Shown in pieces: positions 37,009-46,992 of a stretch of DNA of 64,000 nucleotides (positions within the stretch are counted from its first letter, which is position 1; each line of letters starts with the position of its first letter). Under the pieces are notes generated by a model. The model made no database searches. It saw only the letters and a list, made by a program, of their open reading frames with translations, and was not told where the DNA came from. Origin of the DNA: Runella defluvii (GTDB lineage Bacteria > Bacteroidota > Bacteroidia > Cytophagales > Spirosomataceae); contig NZ_JACIBY010000009.1 of NCBI RefSeq assembly GCF_014195535.1, positions 148,633-212,632 of the forward strand, read 5' to 3'. The position numbers were made by a program, and so were the translations under genes.

Positions 37009-37932
37009 TTACCCTTTTGTGAATTTCTTGGTGATTATCTTATTGTCTTTATCAGTTCGGATTAAGTAAGAACCCGAAGAAAGTTTTTCTACATTAATCT
37101 TCAACGTATTTATCCCCTGCTTCGCCGTTTCATACGCTTCATACCGTACAATACCCGACGGGTCAATTAATTCAATGTGAACTTTACCGCCGTCACTTTT
37201 GGAAAAGTATTTCACATTCACGTCATTTATCGCAGGATTGGGATAGGTGATTAAACCCGCCGCTTCCTCCAACTCATTGGTCATACTCCCAATACTCGCT
37301 TGAAGTTTCTTAGCGAGTTGTGCCAACACTTTTGGCAATGTAATTGGCTGTGCAAACTGTTCAAGTGGACGAACCGAAACACTGGGCTGTTGCCCTGAGC
37401 GTGAATAAAAACTGTTACTCACATTCAACGACATTGATTTGTTGGCAATCTCAACAAACGGATCACTGGTATCCAACACCGTTACATCCTCTGGTTTTGT
37501 CCCCGTGCCTTTAAAACGAAAAAGTGCCACAGGTTCTCCTTCTTTGAAAACGCCGTAATTGGTTTCAGCGGCCTGTTTGCCAATGACATAGTAAGCAAAT
37601 TGTTCGTTGGCGCCCGCTTTTAGCAGCGGTGTTTCGCTACCAATCCGCCCAGGTGTTTTGTCCCAGTTTCCACGAATATCTTCTAAACTTGTTAGTTTAA
37701 AGCCTTTAGGCACCTTGATTGTCACCTGCGCCGTCGCCCCTTTTTCTTCCGAATCTGAATTATAGCGATTTGGGGTGCTGTATTGTGGTACTACCCAAGC
37801 CGTATAAGTTTGATGTGTTGCATCGTAGTCCACCATGTAGTGAACACCTAGCGGTGATGCACTTTGTGCAAATACACCCGTACCACTTACAAGAAATGAT
37901 AATAAAGCAGCTCCCTTTTTTAAAAATTTCAT
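37009..37932 (-). CDS. Secreted surface protein, shared N-terminal module plus type A T9SS signal
   Basis: 307 aa. Signal peptide (LLSFLVSGTGVFAQ). The shared module takes most of the protein: YDATHQTYTAWVVPQY, KGATAQVTIKVPKGF, DIRGNWDKTPGRIG, YYVIGKQAAETNYGVF, NSFYSRSGQQ. The last ~75 residues are the T9SS sorting domain (TYPNPAINDVNVKYFSKSDG, IELIDPSGIVRYE, LSSGSYLIRTDKDNK). It is the shortest member of the module family, in effect the module plus an export signal. It is the last gene of a minus-strand run of six. The ATG at 37938 is an alternative start two codons upstream. Confidence 0.88.
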   Translation of the reverse strand: MKFLKKGAALLSFLVSGTGVFAQSASPLGVHYMVDYDATHQTYTAWVVPQYSTPNRYNSDSEEKGATAQVTIKVPKGFKLTSLEDIRGNWDKTPGRIGSETPLLKAGANEQFAYYVIGKQAAETNYGVFKEGEPVALFRFKGTGTKPEDVTVLDTSDPFVEIANKSMSLNVSNSFYSRSGQQPSVSVRPLEQFAQPITLPKVLAQLAKKLQASIGSMTNELEEAAGLITYPNPAINDVNVKYFSKSDGGKVHIELIDPSGIVRYEAYETAKQGINTLKINVEKLSSGSYLIRTDKDNKIITKKFTKG

Positions 37933-37961
37933 TTTCATCCTATTTAACTTGGTTAGGATAG

Positions 37962-37985
37962 CAAGGGGCTTTTTACGGCCCCTTG
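37962..37985 (-). terminator. Intergenic hairpin in the surface-protein operon
   Basis: An 8-bp stem CAAGGGGC / GCCCCTTG with eight-base loop (TTTTTACG) in the 56-base gap between two minus-strand genes. There is no T-run after it on the minus strand, so it may reduce read-through or stabilise mRNA. Confidence 0.5.
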
Positions 37986-37994
37986 TTACTGTTG

Positions 37995-40133
37995 TTATTT
38001 TTTACGTTTTTTTACCGCTACAGGTACGCATAGCTGCACTGGACAGCAATTTACCCCTGCTTCGATAATCACTGGGCAACACCCTCCCGCTGGACAAGCG
38101 CCGTTGGTTGCGGTATAAGTATAAGTACCAATCTCTGTAAGTAGCACCACGTTGCCCGTTGCTACCGCTGTAGTTCCACCATTTTTAAACCATTGTACGT
38201 TTGTATAAGTCGCAGGTACGGTTACTTCCACTTTTTCACCTGTACACAATTTTACTGGTACAGTGGTACAAGCGCTGGCTTCATTGTTGTCCGAAGCAGG
38301 GTCATTTTGGTCAGATGAAATAATTTTAGCAGTATTAAACCAAACACCTTCTCCCAATAGTTTGGCTTTTAGCGTCAATACGGCACTGTCGCCCGCTGCA
38401 AGGTTAGGAATTGTCCAAAGTGGGTTTGAATACGTTCCTTTGTTTACCGTTGCACTTACAAATTGCATTCCAGCCATCAGGCTATCTTTTAATGCCACAT
38501 TCGTTGCAGGGTCAGTTCCAAGGTTTTTAACTACGACTCTGTACGTAATTTCATCCCCTACTACGGCTGTTTTTTTATCAGCTACCTTCGTTACCTTCAA
38601 ATCTGCACTTCCTGTTGAAACAATTCTTGTTAAGATAAATACGGTTGCCGTGGCACATTGTTTTGGGTTTTGTCGGTCACAGATTTGATACACAAACGTA
38701 TCACTTCCTGTATAACCTGCGTTTGGCGTATAGGTAAATGTACCATCTGAGTTGATAACAACGGTTCCGCTACTTGGTCCTGAAACAGGAGTTGTGGTAA
38801 TATCAAGCCCCGTGTTTGAGTTATCTTTGTCGTTGGCAATGATATTTCCAGTGGCAGTCCCCGTTGGGTTTCTAAAGAACAAATCTGTGTTAGCGGTAGG
38901 TGGAATTGCACCTGAATTGGCAGGATAAACATTCAAATCAACCCTTGCAGTATCACATAAAACAGGCGTTCCATTGTCACACACTCGGTACAAGAAGAAA
39001 TCATCACCCGTAAAACCTGTTGTAGGAGTATAAGTAAATGTTCCATTGGGATTAAAGGTCAATGTGCCATGTGTTGGCTGCTGAATCACCGAAGCAGTGA
39101 GGGTTTGGCCAACGTCGGGATCTTTGTCATTTAAAATCACATTGCCAGAAACAGGTTGTTCTTGGGTCGTTGCAAATTTATCGCCAATAGCCACAGGAGG
39201 ATTGTTTCCCGATGGGTTAGTAGGGCGAACTGAGATGGTTACGGTTGCTTCATCACAGATAGCAGGGTTCCCACTATCACAAACGCGGTAAACAAAACTA
39301 TCGTTTCCAGTAAATCCATTTGCAGGAGTGTAGGTGTAAGAACCATTTGCATTCAACACAACCGTTCCGTGGGCAGGTGCTTGGACTGGCGTAGTTGTCA
39401 CCTTCAATGGCCCTGTACCCGTTGCTAAATCGTCATTGGTAAGTACATTTTCCGTCACAGCCGTATTTTGATTCGTGATATTATCGTCATCATAGGCATA
39501 GATATAAGGGCTGCTACACAAGGCTGGGCCACCACTTACATTTTGAAATTGCTCTCTTGGATCAATATTTCCACCTGCGGGTTGTCCCGAACGTGAATAA
39601 AAACTATTGGCCACGTTTAAGCTGTACTTTGAACTGGCTGCCGTGATAAATGGATCACCTGGCGGAAGTACACGTACTGGTCCAAAACACGTTGAACTTT
39701 TAAAGGTAAATAAAGCAACGGGAGCCCCATTGGCAAAAGCACCATAGTTGGTTTCGTCGGTCGTTTTACCTATCACATAAAAAGCGATATTATTGGGGAT
39801 GGTTGCAGGATACGATTGGGTTACGCCGTTGGCAACTTGGCCTTGACCAAGTTTGTCAGGAGTTTTTTCCCACGTTCCTTTGACGTCGGTAATGTTTTGA
39901 ATCACAAAGTTTTTGGGAACAACAAGGGTAAACTGGGCGGTAGCTCCTATTTCGCTGGTTCCAGCATTGTTGGTGTTTGGAACGTTGTAATTTGGAATTA
40001 CCCATGCTGTGTACGTTTGGCTGGTTGCGTCAAAAGTCACTTTGTAATTAACAGTGTTTGAGGATTGCTGGGCCCAGAGCGTGTTCATCATTCCCATTAC
40101 AAGCCCAAAAACGAGGCAGAGAGCTTTCTTCAT
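37995..40133 (-). CDS. Surface protein: shared module, three Big_9-like Ig repeats, DUF11-like domain
   Basis: 712 aa. Signal peptide (about 1-21). Shared module at about 25-200 (YKVTFDATSQTYTAWVIPNY, IGATAQFTLVVPKNF, NSFYSRSGQ). Then three ~95-aa Big_9/cadherin-like repeats with GTVVLNANGSYTYTPANGFTGNDSF-type cores and Asp-rich turns. Next a DUF11-like domain (DLKVTKVADKKTAVVGDEITY, VVKNLGTDPATNVALKDSL). It ends with a Cys-rich stretch (NGACPAGGCCPVII) and a basic tail VAVKKRKK. I see no T9SS sorting domain, unlike its relatives, so surface attachment is uncertain. Confidence 0.82.
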   Translation of the reverse strand: MKKALCLVFGLVMGMMNTLWAQQSSNTVNYKVTFDATSQTYTAWVIPNYNVPNTNNAGTSEIGATAQFTLVVPKNFVIQNITDVKGTWEKTPDKLGQGQVANGVTQSYPATIPNNIAFYVIGKTTDETNYGAFANGAPVALFTFKSSTCFGPVRVLPPGDPFITAASSKYSLNVANSFYSRSGQPAGGNIDPREQFQNVSGGPALCSSPYIYAYDDDNITNQNTAVTENVLTNDDLATGTGPLKVTTTPVQAPAHGTVVLNANGSYTYTPANGFTGNDSFVYRVCDSGNPAICDEATVTISVRPTNPSGNNPPVAIGDKFATTQEQPVSGNVILNDKDPDVGQTLTASVIQQPTHGTLTFNPNGTFTYTPTTGFTGDDFFLYRVCDNGTPVLCDTARVDLNVYPANSGAIPPTANTDLFFRNPTGTATGNIIANDKDNSNTGLDITTTPVSGPSSGTVVINSDGTFTYTPNAGYTGSDTFVYQICDRQNPKQCATATVFILTRIVSTGSADLKVTKVADKKTAVVGDEITYRVVVKNLGTDPATNVALKDSLMAGMQFVSATVNKGTYSNPLWTIPNLAAGDSAVLTLKAKLLGEGVWFNTAKIISSDQNDPASDNNEASACTTVPVKLCTGEKVEVTVPATYTNVQWFKNGGTTAVATGNVVLLTEIGTYTYTATNGACPAGGCCPVIIEAGVNCCPVQLCVPVAVKKRKK

Positions 40134-40186
40134 AAATTTTTAAGGTTTAAAATTGGTTTTTGCTTCTTCTTTCGTATCGAGTTTGA

Positions 40187-40212
40187 AGTGGAAGCCTTGG
40201 TAGGCTTCCACT
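40187..40212 (-). terminator. Hairpin after the giant repeat protein gene
   Basis: A perfect 10-bp stem AGTGGAAGCC / GGCTTCCACT with a six-base loop in the 89-base gap between the two minus-strand genes. No strong T-run follows on the minus strand. Confidence 0.55.
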
Positions 40213-40222
40213 CTATTGTTGG

Positions 40223-43200
40223 TTAGGGAATTTGCTCTTTAATGATGAAGAACTTCTGTCCTAAGGTATTGCCAGGGTGGTTCTTAATGATGTTTTGGTA
40301 AATGTATTCCACATCATTGCCTGTACCTTGGAAGATGGTATCTCCGTTGAGATTAATATCTCCAGTATAGTAGCCTTTCAGCGTGTAAAACTTGCTGACA
40401 AAGACATTGCCTACGTAGTTGATTACTTGCTGGTAGATAACGTTCACGTCGTTATCCGTTCCTTGATAAATCACTTGTTTATCGAAGAGTGAATTACCAG
40501 CCCACAACGCAACCCCTTGAAGAACGTCCACTTGGGCTTTGTTGACTACGTTTGTTTCGTCCAAATTGTACGTTGGCGTCGTTGTTTTGCGGAAGTCAAT
40601 CACACCACAAGTGCTTGTCATATCCACAGGTGTCTTACTCATGACCCCTAAGTGGTTACGGTGTTTCACAACTACATAATAGCTATCTGGCGAAGCCGAA
40701 TTGAAAGTTATCGTGCTTACTCCGTCCACATCGACGATGTCACCATCACGTTGCAATAGCGCAGAACGGCTATCCACTACGGTCGTTGGATTTGTCTTGC
40801 TGCGTAGCTCTACGAATACCCAGTCAACAATTGCATCTTTACCAGATGGGCTACTTGCACCAAGCACCGCCAAAGTACTGGTATTGGCCGTTGTTAAGCC
40901 TGTCATTCCCATTGCTGGATATGGACTAGTGGTTGGCAAATAACCTTTCACTCGTAGGTCATCACGCATCAAGGTATCTGGTAATAATACCCCAAACAAT
41001 GCCCCTTGCAAATACACCTTAGCTTGCAAACAAACTTTGTTGGCAGGAGGAAGAACAGCTATAATTACCGTTCCTAGCGTACAAAGTTGTGGATTTCCAC
41101 TATCACATACTTTGTAAGTGAATAGATCCGAACCAACGTAACCTGTTGTTGGCGTGTAAGTGTATGTTCCATCCGCATTAAAGACAACTGTACCATGACT
41201 TGGGTTTGTCTGTTTGCTGAAGGTCAACGTCTGGCCAGCATCTGGGTCATAGTCGTTTTTAGAAACATCGCCACTCTTAGGTGTATTCACCGAAGTGATG
41301 ATGGCATCATCAACAACGATAGGAGGTCTATTTCCTGCTGGTGGTGGTGCAAGGACATTGATAGTTACCGTTGCAGTATCACACAAGCTTGGCGTTCCGT
41401 TATCACAAATCTGATACGTAAAGCTATCCGACCCAACAAATCCTGTCGTTGGCGTGTAAGTAAATGTACCATCTACATTTGCAACAACCGTGCCATGCGT
41501 TGGATTTGTCAACTTCACTGGCGTACCTAACGTACCATTTGGCGTTCCTGCCGCATCTGGATCTGTATCATTGAACTTCACAGGGATGACAACCGCCGTA
41601 TTTTGATACGTTTGCGTATTATCATCAATTGCTACAGGCTTATCATTTGTAGGCTTAGGATTAGGAATGATGTTAATTACCACACAAGCCGTGTCTTTCA
41701 AGCCCGCATTGTCCTTCAATTCGTAACAGAATCCGTCTTGACCCGTCACCCCTGGATTCGGCGTGTAAGTAAACGTCCCGTCTGGATTCAACGTCACGGT
41801 TCCTTTCGTCGGTGGCGTTACAGGCGTCGTTGTCACTGTCAATGGACCACCTTCGGGATCAGTATCATTAACTAGCACATTTCCACTTACTGGGCTATCC
41901 TGTGGTGTAATTGCAATATCATTAATACCTATCGGTGGCTGGTTCGCTGGTGGCAAAATCGCTATCACTACCGTCGCCGTGTCACACGCTCCGCTTGGGT
42001 CACATACCTTGTAGGTGTAGCTGTCGCTGCCTACATAGTCCGTGTTTGGCGTATAGGTGTAACTTCCGTTTGCATTCTGTACCACCGTCCCGTTCGTCGG
42101 ATTCGTCAACTTCGTGTACGTCAACTGTGCCGCCGTGTTGTCGGGGTCACTGTCATTTTCAGCTACTGTGCCATTTACCGCTACGTTCGTCGTCGTCGTT
42201 TTTGCATCGTCAACCGCCACAGGGGGCTTGTTACCTGCTATCACTGGTACCACATTGATCGTTACCGTCGCCGTGTCACACAAACTTGGAGTTCCGTTAT
42301 CACAAATGCGGTACGTGAATTTGTCTGTCCCCGTAAAGTTCGCATTTGGTGTGTAAACAAACGTGCCATCCGCGTTCTGAGTCACCGTTCCGTTCGTCGG
42401 GTTCGTCAACTTCACTGGGCTACCCAATGTTCCGTTGGGGGTTCCTGTCGCATCGGGGTCGCTGTCGTTGGCTTTCGCATTGATCGTCACAGCAGTGCCT
42501 ACTTCCGTCTGCGTATTGTCATCCATCGCAATCGGCTTGTCGTTGCCTGGCGTCGGCGTAGGAATAATCGTTATCACTACACAGGCCGTGTCTTTCAAGC
42601 CTGCATTATCCTTCACTTCGTAACAGAAGCCGTCTTGACCCGTTACCCCTGGATTCGGTGTGTAAGTGTAGCTACCATTTGGATTCAAACTCACCGTTCC
42701 CTTCGTCGGTGGCGTCACTGGAGTGGTCGTCACTGTCAACACACCGCCTTCTGGGTCTTTGTCATTCGTCAACACATTTCCTTTGAAGGGCTTATCCTGT
42801 GGTGTTTCGCCTATGTCATTCATCGCAATCGGCGGCTGGTTCGCTGGTGGCAAAATCGCTATCACTACCGTCGCCGTGTCACACGCTCCGCTTGGGTCAC
42901 ATACCTTGTAGGTGTAGCTGTCGCTACCCACATAGTCCGTGTTTGGCGTGTAGGTGTAACTTCCGTTCGCATTCTGTACCACCGTCCCATTCGTCGGATT
43001 CGTCAACTTCGTGTACGTCAACTGTGCCGCCGTGTTGTCGGGGTCACTGTCATTTTCAGCTACTGTGCCATTTACCGCTACATTCTTCGTCGTCGTTTTT
43101 GCATCGTCAACCGCCACAGGGGGCTTGTTACCTGCTATCACTGGCACCACATTGATCGTTACCGTCGCCGTGTCACACAAACTTGGAGTTCCGTTATCAC

Positions 43201-46200
43201 AAATGCGGTACGTGAATTTGTCTGTGCCCGTAAAGTTCGCATTCGGTGTGTAAACAAACGTACCATCCGCATTCTGTGTCACCGTTCCGTTCGTCGGGTT
43301 CGTCAACTTCACTGGACTGCCCAATGTTCCGTTGGGAGTTCCTGTCGCATCGGGGTCGCTGTCATTGGCTTTCGCATTGATCGTCACAGCAGTACCTACT
43401 TCCGTCTGCGTATTGTCATCCATCGCAATCGGCTTGTCGTTGCCTGGCGTTGGCGTAGGAATGATCGTTATCACTACACAAGCCGTGTCTTTCAAGCCTG
43501 CATTGTCCTTCACTTCGTAACAGAAACCATCTTGACCCGTCACCCCTGGATTCGGCGTGTAGGTGTAGCTACCATTTGGATTCAACGTTACCGTTCCCTT
43601 CGTCGGTGGCGTCACTGGCGTGGTCGTCACTGTCAATGTACCGCCTTCTGGATCTTTGTCATTCGTCAACACGTTTCCATTGAAGGGCTTATCCTGTGGC
43701 GTTTCGCCTATGTCATTCGTCGCAATCGGCGGCTGGTTCGCTGGTGGCAAGATCGCTATCACTACCGTTGCCGTGTCACACGCTCCGCTTGGGTCACATA
43801 CCTTGTAGGTGTAGCTGTCGCTGCCCACATAGTCCGTGTTTGGCGTATAGGTGTAACTTCCGTTTGAATTCTGTACCACCGTCCCGTTTGTCGGATTCGT
43901 CAACTTTGTGTACGTCAACTGTGCCGCCGTGTTGTCGGGGTCACTGTCATTTTCAGCTACTGTGCCATTTACCGCTACGTTCTTCGTCGTCGTTTTTGCA
44001 TCGTCAACCGCCACAGGGGGCTTGTTGCCTGCTATCACTGGTACCACATTAATCGTCACCGTCGCTGTGTCACACAAACTTGGAGTTCCGTTATCACAAA
44101 TGCGGTACGTGAATTTGTCTGTCCCCGTAAAGTTCGCATTTGGTGTGTAAACAAACGTGCCATCCGCGTTCTGAGTCACCGTTCCGTTCGTCGGGTTCGT
44201 CAACTTCACTGGGCTACCCAATGTTCCGTTGGGGGTTCCTGTCGCATCGGGGTCGCTGTCGTTGGCTTTCGCATTGATCGTCACAGCAGTGCCTACTTCC
44301 GTCTGCGTATTGTCATCCATCGCAATCGGCTTGTCGTTGCCTGGCGTCGGCGTAGGAATGATCGTTATCACTACACAGGCCGTGTCTTTCAAGCCTGCAT
44401 TATCCTTCACTTCGTAACAGAAGCCGTCTTGACCCGTTACCCCTGGATTCGGTGTGTAAGTGTAGCTACCATTTGGATTCAAACTCACCGTTCCCTTCGT
44501 CGGTGGCGTCACTGGAGTGGTCGTCACTGTCAACACACCGCCTTCTGGGTCTTTGTCATTCGTCAACACATTTCCTTTGAAGGGCTTATCCTGTGGTGTT
44601 TCGCCTATGTCATTCATCGCAATCGGCGGCTGGTTCGCTGGTGGCAAGATCGCTATCACTACCGTCGCCGTGTCACACGCTCCGCTTGGGTCACATACCT
44701 TGTAGGTGTAGCTGTCGCTGCCTACATAGTCCGTGTTTGGCGTGTAGGTGTAACTTCCGTTTGCATTCTGTACCACCGTCCCGTTCGTCGGATTCGTCAA
44801 CTTCGTGTACGTCAACTGTGCCGCCGTGTTGTCGGGGTCACTGTCATTTTCAGCTACTGTGCCATTTACCGCTACATTCTTCGTCGTCGTTTTTGCATCG
44901 TCAACCGCCACAGGGGGCTTGTTGCCTGCTATCACTGGCACCACATTGATTGTTACCGTCGCCGTGTCACACAAACTTGGAGTTCCGTTATCACAAATGC
45001 GGTACGTGAATTTGTCAGTACCCGTAAAGTTCGCATTCGGTGTGTAAACAAACGTACCATCCGCATTCTGAGTCACCGTTCCATTCGTCGGGTTCGTCAA
45101 CTTCACTGGACTACCCAATGTGCCGTTGGGGGTTCCTGTCGCATCGGGGTCGCTGTCGTTGGCTTTCGCATTAATCGTCACAGCAGTGCCTACTTCCGTC
45201 TGTGTATTGTCATCCATCGCAATCGGCTTGTCGTTGCCTGGCGTTGGCGTCGGAATGATCGTTATCACTACACAAGCTGTGTCTTTCAAGCCCGCGTTAT
45301 CCTTCACTTCGTAACAGAAGCCATCTTGACCCGTCACTCCTGGATTCGGCGTGTAGGTGTAGCTACCATTGGGATTCAACGTTACCGTTCCCTTCGTCGG
45401 TGGCGTCACTGGCGTAGTTGTCACTGTCAATGTCCCGCCTTCTGGATCTTTGTCATTCGTCAAGACGTTTCCATTGAATGGCTTATCCTGTGGCGTTTCG
45501 CCTATGTCATTCGTCGCAAGCGGCGGCTGGTTTGCTGGTGGCAAGATCGCTATCACTACCGTCGCCGTGTCACACGCTCCGCTTGGGTCACATACCTTGT
45601 AGGTGTAGCTGTCGCTGCCTACATAATCCGTGTTTGGCGTATAGGTGTAACTTCCGTTCGCATTCTGTACCACCGTCCCGTTCGTCGGATTTGTCAACTT
45701 TGTGTACGTCAACTGTGCCGCCGTGTTGTCGGGGTCACTGTCATTTTCAGCTACTGTGCCATTTACTGCTACGTTCTTCGTCGTCGTTTTTGCATCGTCA
45801 ACCGCCACAGGGGGCTTGTTGCCTGCTATCACTGGCACCACATTAATCGTCACCGTCGCCGTGTCACACAAACTTGGAGTTCCGTTATCACAAATGCGGT
45901 ACGTGAATTTGTCTGTGCCCGTAAAGTTCGCATTCGGTGTGTAAACAAACGTACCATCCGCATTCTGTGTCACCGTTCCGTTCGTCGGGTTCGTCAACTT
46001 CACTGGACTGCCCAATGTGCCGTTGGGAGTTCCTGTCGCATCGGGGTCGCTGTCATTGGCTTTCGCATTAATCGTCACAGCAGTGCCTACTTCCGTCTGC
46101 GTATTGTCATCCATCGCAATCGGCTTGTCGTTGCCTGGCGTCGGCGTCGGAATGATCGTTATCACCACACAAGCTGTGTCTTTCAAGCCCGCATTGTCCT

Positions 46201-46972
46201 TCACTTCGTAACAGAAACCGTCTTGACCCGTTACCCCTGGATTCGGCGTGTAGGTGTAGCTACCATTTGGATTCAACGTTACCGTTCCCTTCGTCGGTGG
46301 CGTCACTGGCGTGGTCGTCACTGTCAATGTCCCGCCTTCTGGATCTTTGTCATTCGTCAACACATTTCCATTGAAGGGCTTATCCTGTGGTGTTTCACCT
46401 ATGTCGTTCGTCGCAAGCGGTGGTAAATTTACGCTACATGTCGTTCCTGTATTATTGTAATTGCTTTTGTAAACGTCTGCAAAATTCAGAGCATTACCAA
46501 TGTAGTTATTGTAATCCCCAAAAAGCATCCCTGGCGCATCCGACTGTGGGTCAGTAGTATTTTCAAACAAGCGTACGCCTGCCACGCAATTCCCAGACAA
46601 TGAAAACTTAAACAACATTGTCTCTTGCCCATTCGTCCAAGCCATCGGAGCCCCCGTAGTAGATACTCCGTGGAAATCAGAATTTGGGGCAGCCGTTGGA
46701 GCATAAACGGTTGAATTATCCGCCCACACCCCGCCGTTTACTGAGGTTATTACCAACTTTGCATCAGCAATGCTTTTTGGTAATACTACCGTTATCTGGG
46801 TTCCTCCCCCAACATTGAATGTTGAAGCAGAAAAGTCAGGGCGGCCATATACTTCGTATTCACTCGTAGTTGAGTTGAATCGAATGGTACATTCTACTTT
46901 CTGAGCCATTGCTTGAACGCTCACGAAAAGCCCCCCGAACAAGATTAAAAGATATTTTATCAATCGTTCCAT
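40223..46972 (-). CDS. Giant Ig-repeat (Big_9-like) surface adhesin, 2249 aa
   Basis: 2249 aa. Signal peptide (LILFGGLFVSVQAMAQ). A diverged N-terminal module (about 25-190) precedes five almost identical 299-aa units and a sixth, diverged one. Each unit contains three ~100-aa Ig-like domains with GTVTLNPNGSYTYTPNPGVTG, GTVTQNADGTFVYTPNANF and GTVVQNANGSYTYTPNTDY cores and Asp-rich (DKDPEGG, NDSDPD) turns that may bind calcium. The C-terminus (CLQAKVYLQGALFG, LMRDDLR, GDINLNGDTIFQGTGND, ending KEQIP) resembles that of the next gene upstream and includes a dockerin-like Asp loop. No T9SS sorting domain is seen. Likely an extended stalk or adhesin (inference). Confidence 0.88.
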   Translation of the reverse strand: MERLIKYLLILFGGLFVSVQAMAQKVECTIRFNSTTSEYEVYGRPDFSASTFNVGGGTQITVVLPKSIADAKLVITSVNGGVWADNSTVYAPTAAPNSDFHGVSTTGAPMAWTNGQETMLFKFSLSGNCVAGVRLFENTTDPQSDAPGMLFGDYNNYIGNALNFADVYKSNYNNTGTTCSVNLPPLATNDIGETPQDKPFNGNVLTNDKDPEGGTLTVTTTPVTPPTKGTVTLNPNGSYTYTPNPGVTGQDGFCYEVKDNAGLKDTACVVITIIPTPTPGNDKPIAMDDNTQTEVGTAVTINAKANDSDPDATGTPNGTLGSPVKLTNPTNGTVTQNADGTFVYTPNANFTGTDKFTYRICDNGTPSLCDTATVTINVVPVIAGNKPPVAVDDAKTTTKNVAVNGTVAENDSDPDNTAAQLTYTKLTNPTNGTVVQNANGSYTYTPNTDYVGSDSYTYKVCDPSGACDTATVVIAILPPANQPPLATNDIGETPQDKPFNGNVLTNDKDPEGGTLTVTTTPVTPPTKGTVTLNPNGSYTYTPNPGVTGQDGFCYEVKDNAGLKDTACVVITIIPTPTPGNDKPIAMDDNTQTEVGTAVTINAKANDSDPDATGTPNGTLGSPVKLTNPTNGTVTQNADGTFVYTPNANFTGTDKFTYRICDNGTPSLCDTATVTINVVPVIAGNKPPVAVDDAKTTTKNVAVNGTVAENDSDPDNTAAQLTYTKLTNPTNGTVVQNANGSYTYTPNTDYVGSDSYTYKVCDPSGACDTATVVIAILPPANQPPIAMNDIGETPQDKPFKGNVLTNDKDPEGGVLTVTTTPVTPPTKGTVSLNPNGSYTYTPNPGVTGQDGFCYEVKDNAGLKDTACVVITIIPTPTPGNDKPIAMDDNTQTEVGTAVTINAKANDSDPDATGTPNGTLGSPVKLTNPTNGTVTQNADGTFVYTPNANFTGTDKFTYRICDNGTPSLCDTATVTINVVPVIAGNKPPVAVDDAKTTTKNVAVNGTVAENDSDPDNTAAQLTYTKLTNPTNGTVVQNSNGSYTYTPNTDYVGSDSYTYKVCDPSGACDTATVVIAILPPANQPPIATNDIGETPQDKPFNGNVLTNDKDPEGGTLTVTTTPVTPPTKGTVTLNPNGSYTYTPNPGVTGQDGFCYEVKDNAGLKDTACVVITIIPTPTPGNDKPIAMDDNTQTEVGTAVTINAKANDSDPDATGTPNGTLGSPVKLTNPTNGTVTQNADGTFVYTPNANFTGTDKFTYRICDNGTPSLCDTATVTINVVPVIAGNKPPVAVDDAKTTTKNVAVNGTVAENDSDPDNTAAQLTYTKLTNPTNGTVVQNANGSYTYTPNTDYVGSDSYTYKVCDPSGACDTATVVIAILPPANQPPIAMNDIGETPQDKPFKGNVLTNDKDPEGGVLTVTTTPVTPPTKGTVSLNPNGSYTYTPNPGVTGQDGFCYEVKDNAGLKDTACVVITIIPTPTPGNDKPIAMDDNTQTEVGTAVTINAKANDSDPDATGTPNGTLGSPVKLTNPTNGTVTQNADGTFVYTPNANFTGTDKFTYRICDNGTPSLCDTATVTINVVPVIAGNKPPVAVDDAKTTTTNVAVNGTVAENDSDPDNTAAQLTYTKLTNPTNGTVVQNANGSYTYTPNTDYVGSDSYTYKVCDPSGACDTATVVIAILPPANQPPIGINDIAITPQDSPVSGNVLVNDTDPEGGPLTVTTTPVTPPTKGTVTLNPDGTFTYTPNPGVTGQDGFCYELKDNAGLKDTACVVINIIPNPKPTNDKPVAIDDNTQTYQNTAVVIPVKFNDTDPDAAGTPNGTLGTPVKLTNPTHGTVVANVDGTFTYTPTTGFVGSDSFTYQICDNGTPSLCDTATVTINVLAPPPAGNRPPIVVDDAIITSVNTPKSGDVSKNDYDPDAGQTLTFSKQTNPSHGTVVFNADGTYTYTPTTGYVGSDLFTYKVCDSGNPQLCTLGTVIIAVLPPANKVCLQAKVYLQGALFGVLLPDTLMRDDLRVKGYLPTTSPYPAMGMTGLTTANTSTLAVLGASSPSGKDAIVDWVFVELRSKTNPTTVVDSRSALLQRDGDIVDVDGVSTITFNSASPDSYYVVVKHRNHLGVMSKTPVDMTSTCGVIDFRKTTTPTYNLDETNVVNKAQVDVLQGVALWAGNSLFDKQVIYQGTDNDVNVIYQQVINYVGNVFVSKFYTLKGYYTGDINLNGDTIFQGTGNDVEYIYQNIIKNHPGNTLGQKFFIIKEQIP
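41895..46379 (-). repeat. Five tandem 897-bp repeats within the giant adhesin gene
   Basis: The same marker (the ETPQDKPF coding site) recurs at 46379, 45482, 44585, 43688, 42791 and about 41894, an exact period of 897 bases. Units are near-identical at the nucleotide level. In protein order units 3 and 5 share the variants AMNDIGE, KPFKG and GGVL...VSL, whereas units 1, 2 and 4 share the others. A sixth, diverged unit follows below 41894. Confidence 0.9.
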
Positions 46973-46992
46973 AATAGTTTGTAGGGTAAGGT

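Noticed and set aside
41895-46379. Repeats considered as a CRISPR array
   Set aside because: The units are 897 bases, protein-coding and have no spacers. No cas genes are in the window.
42635-46426. Long plus-strand open frames (410 and 665 codons) inside the 897-bp repeats
   Set aside because: They are antisense to the adhesin, rich in Arg/His/Trp, and repeat with the same period. They stay open only because a stop-free antisense frame was copied with each unit.
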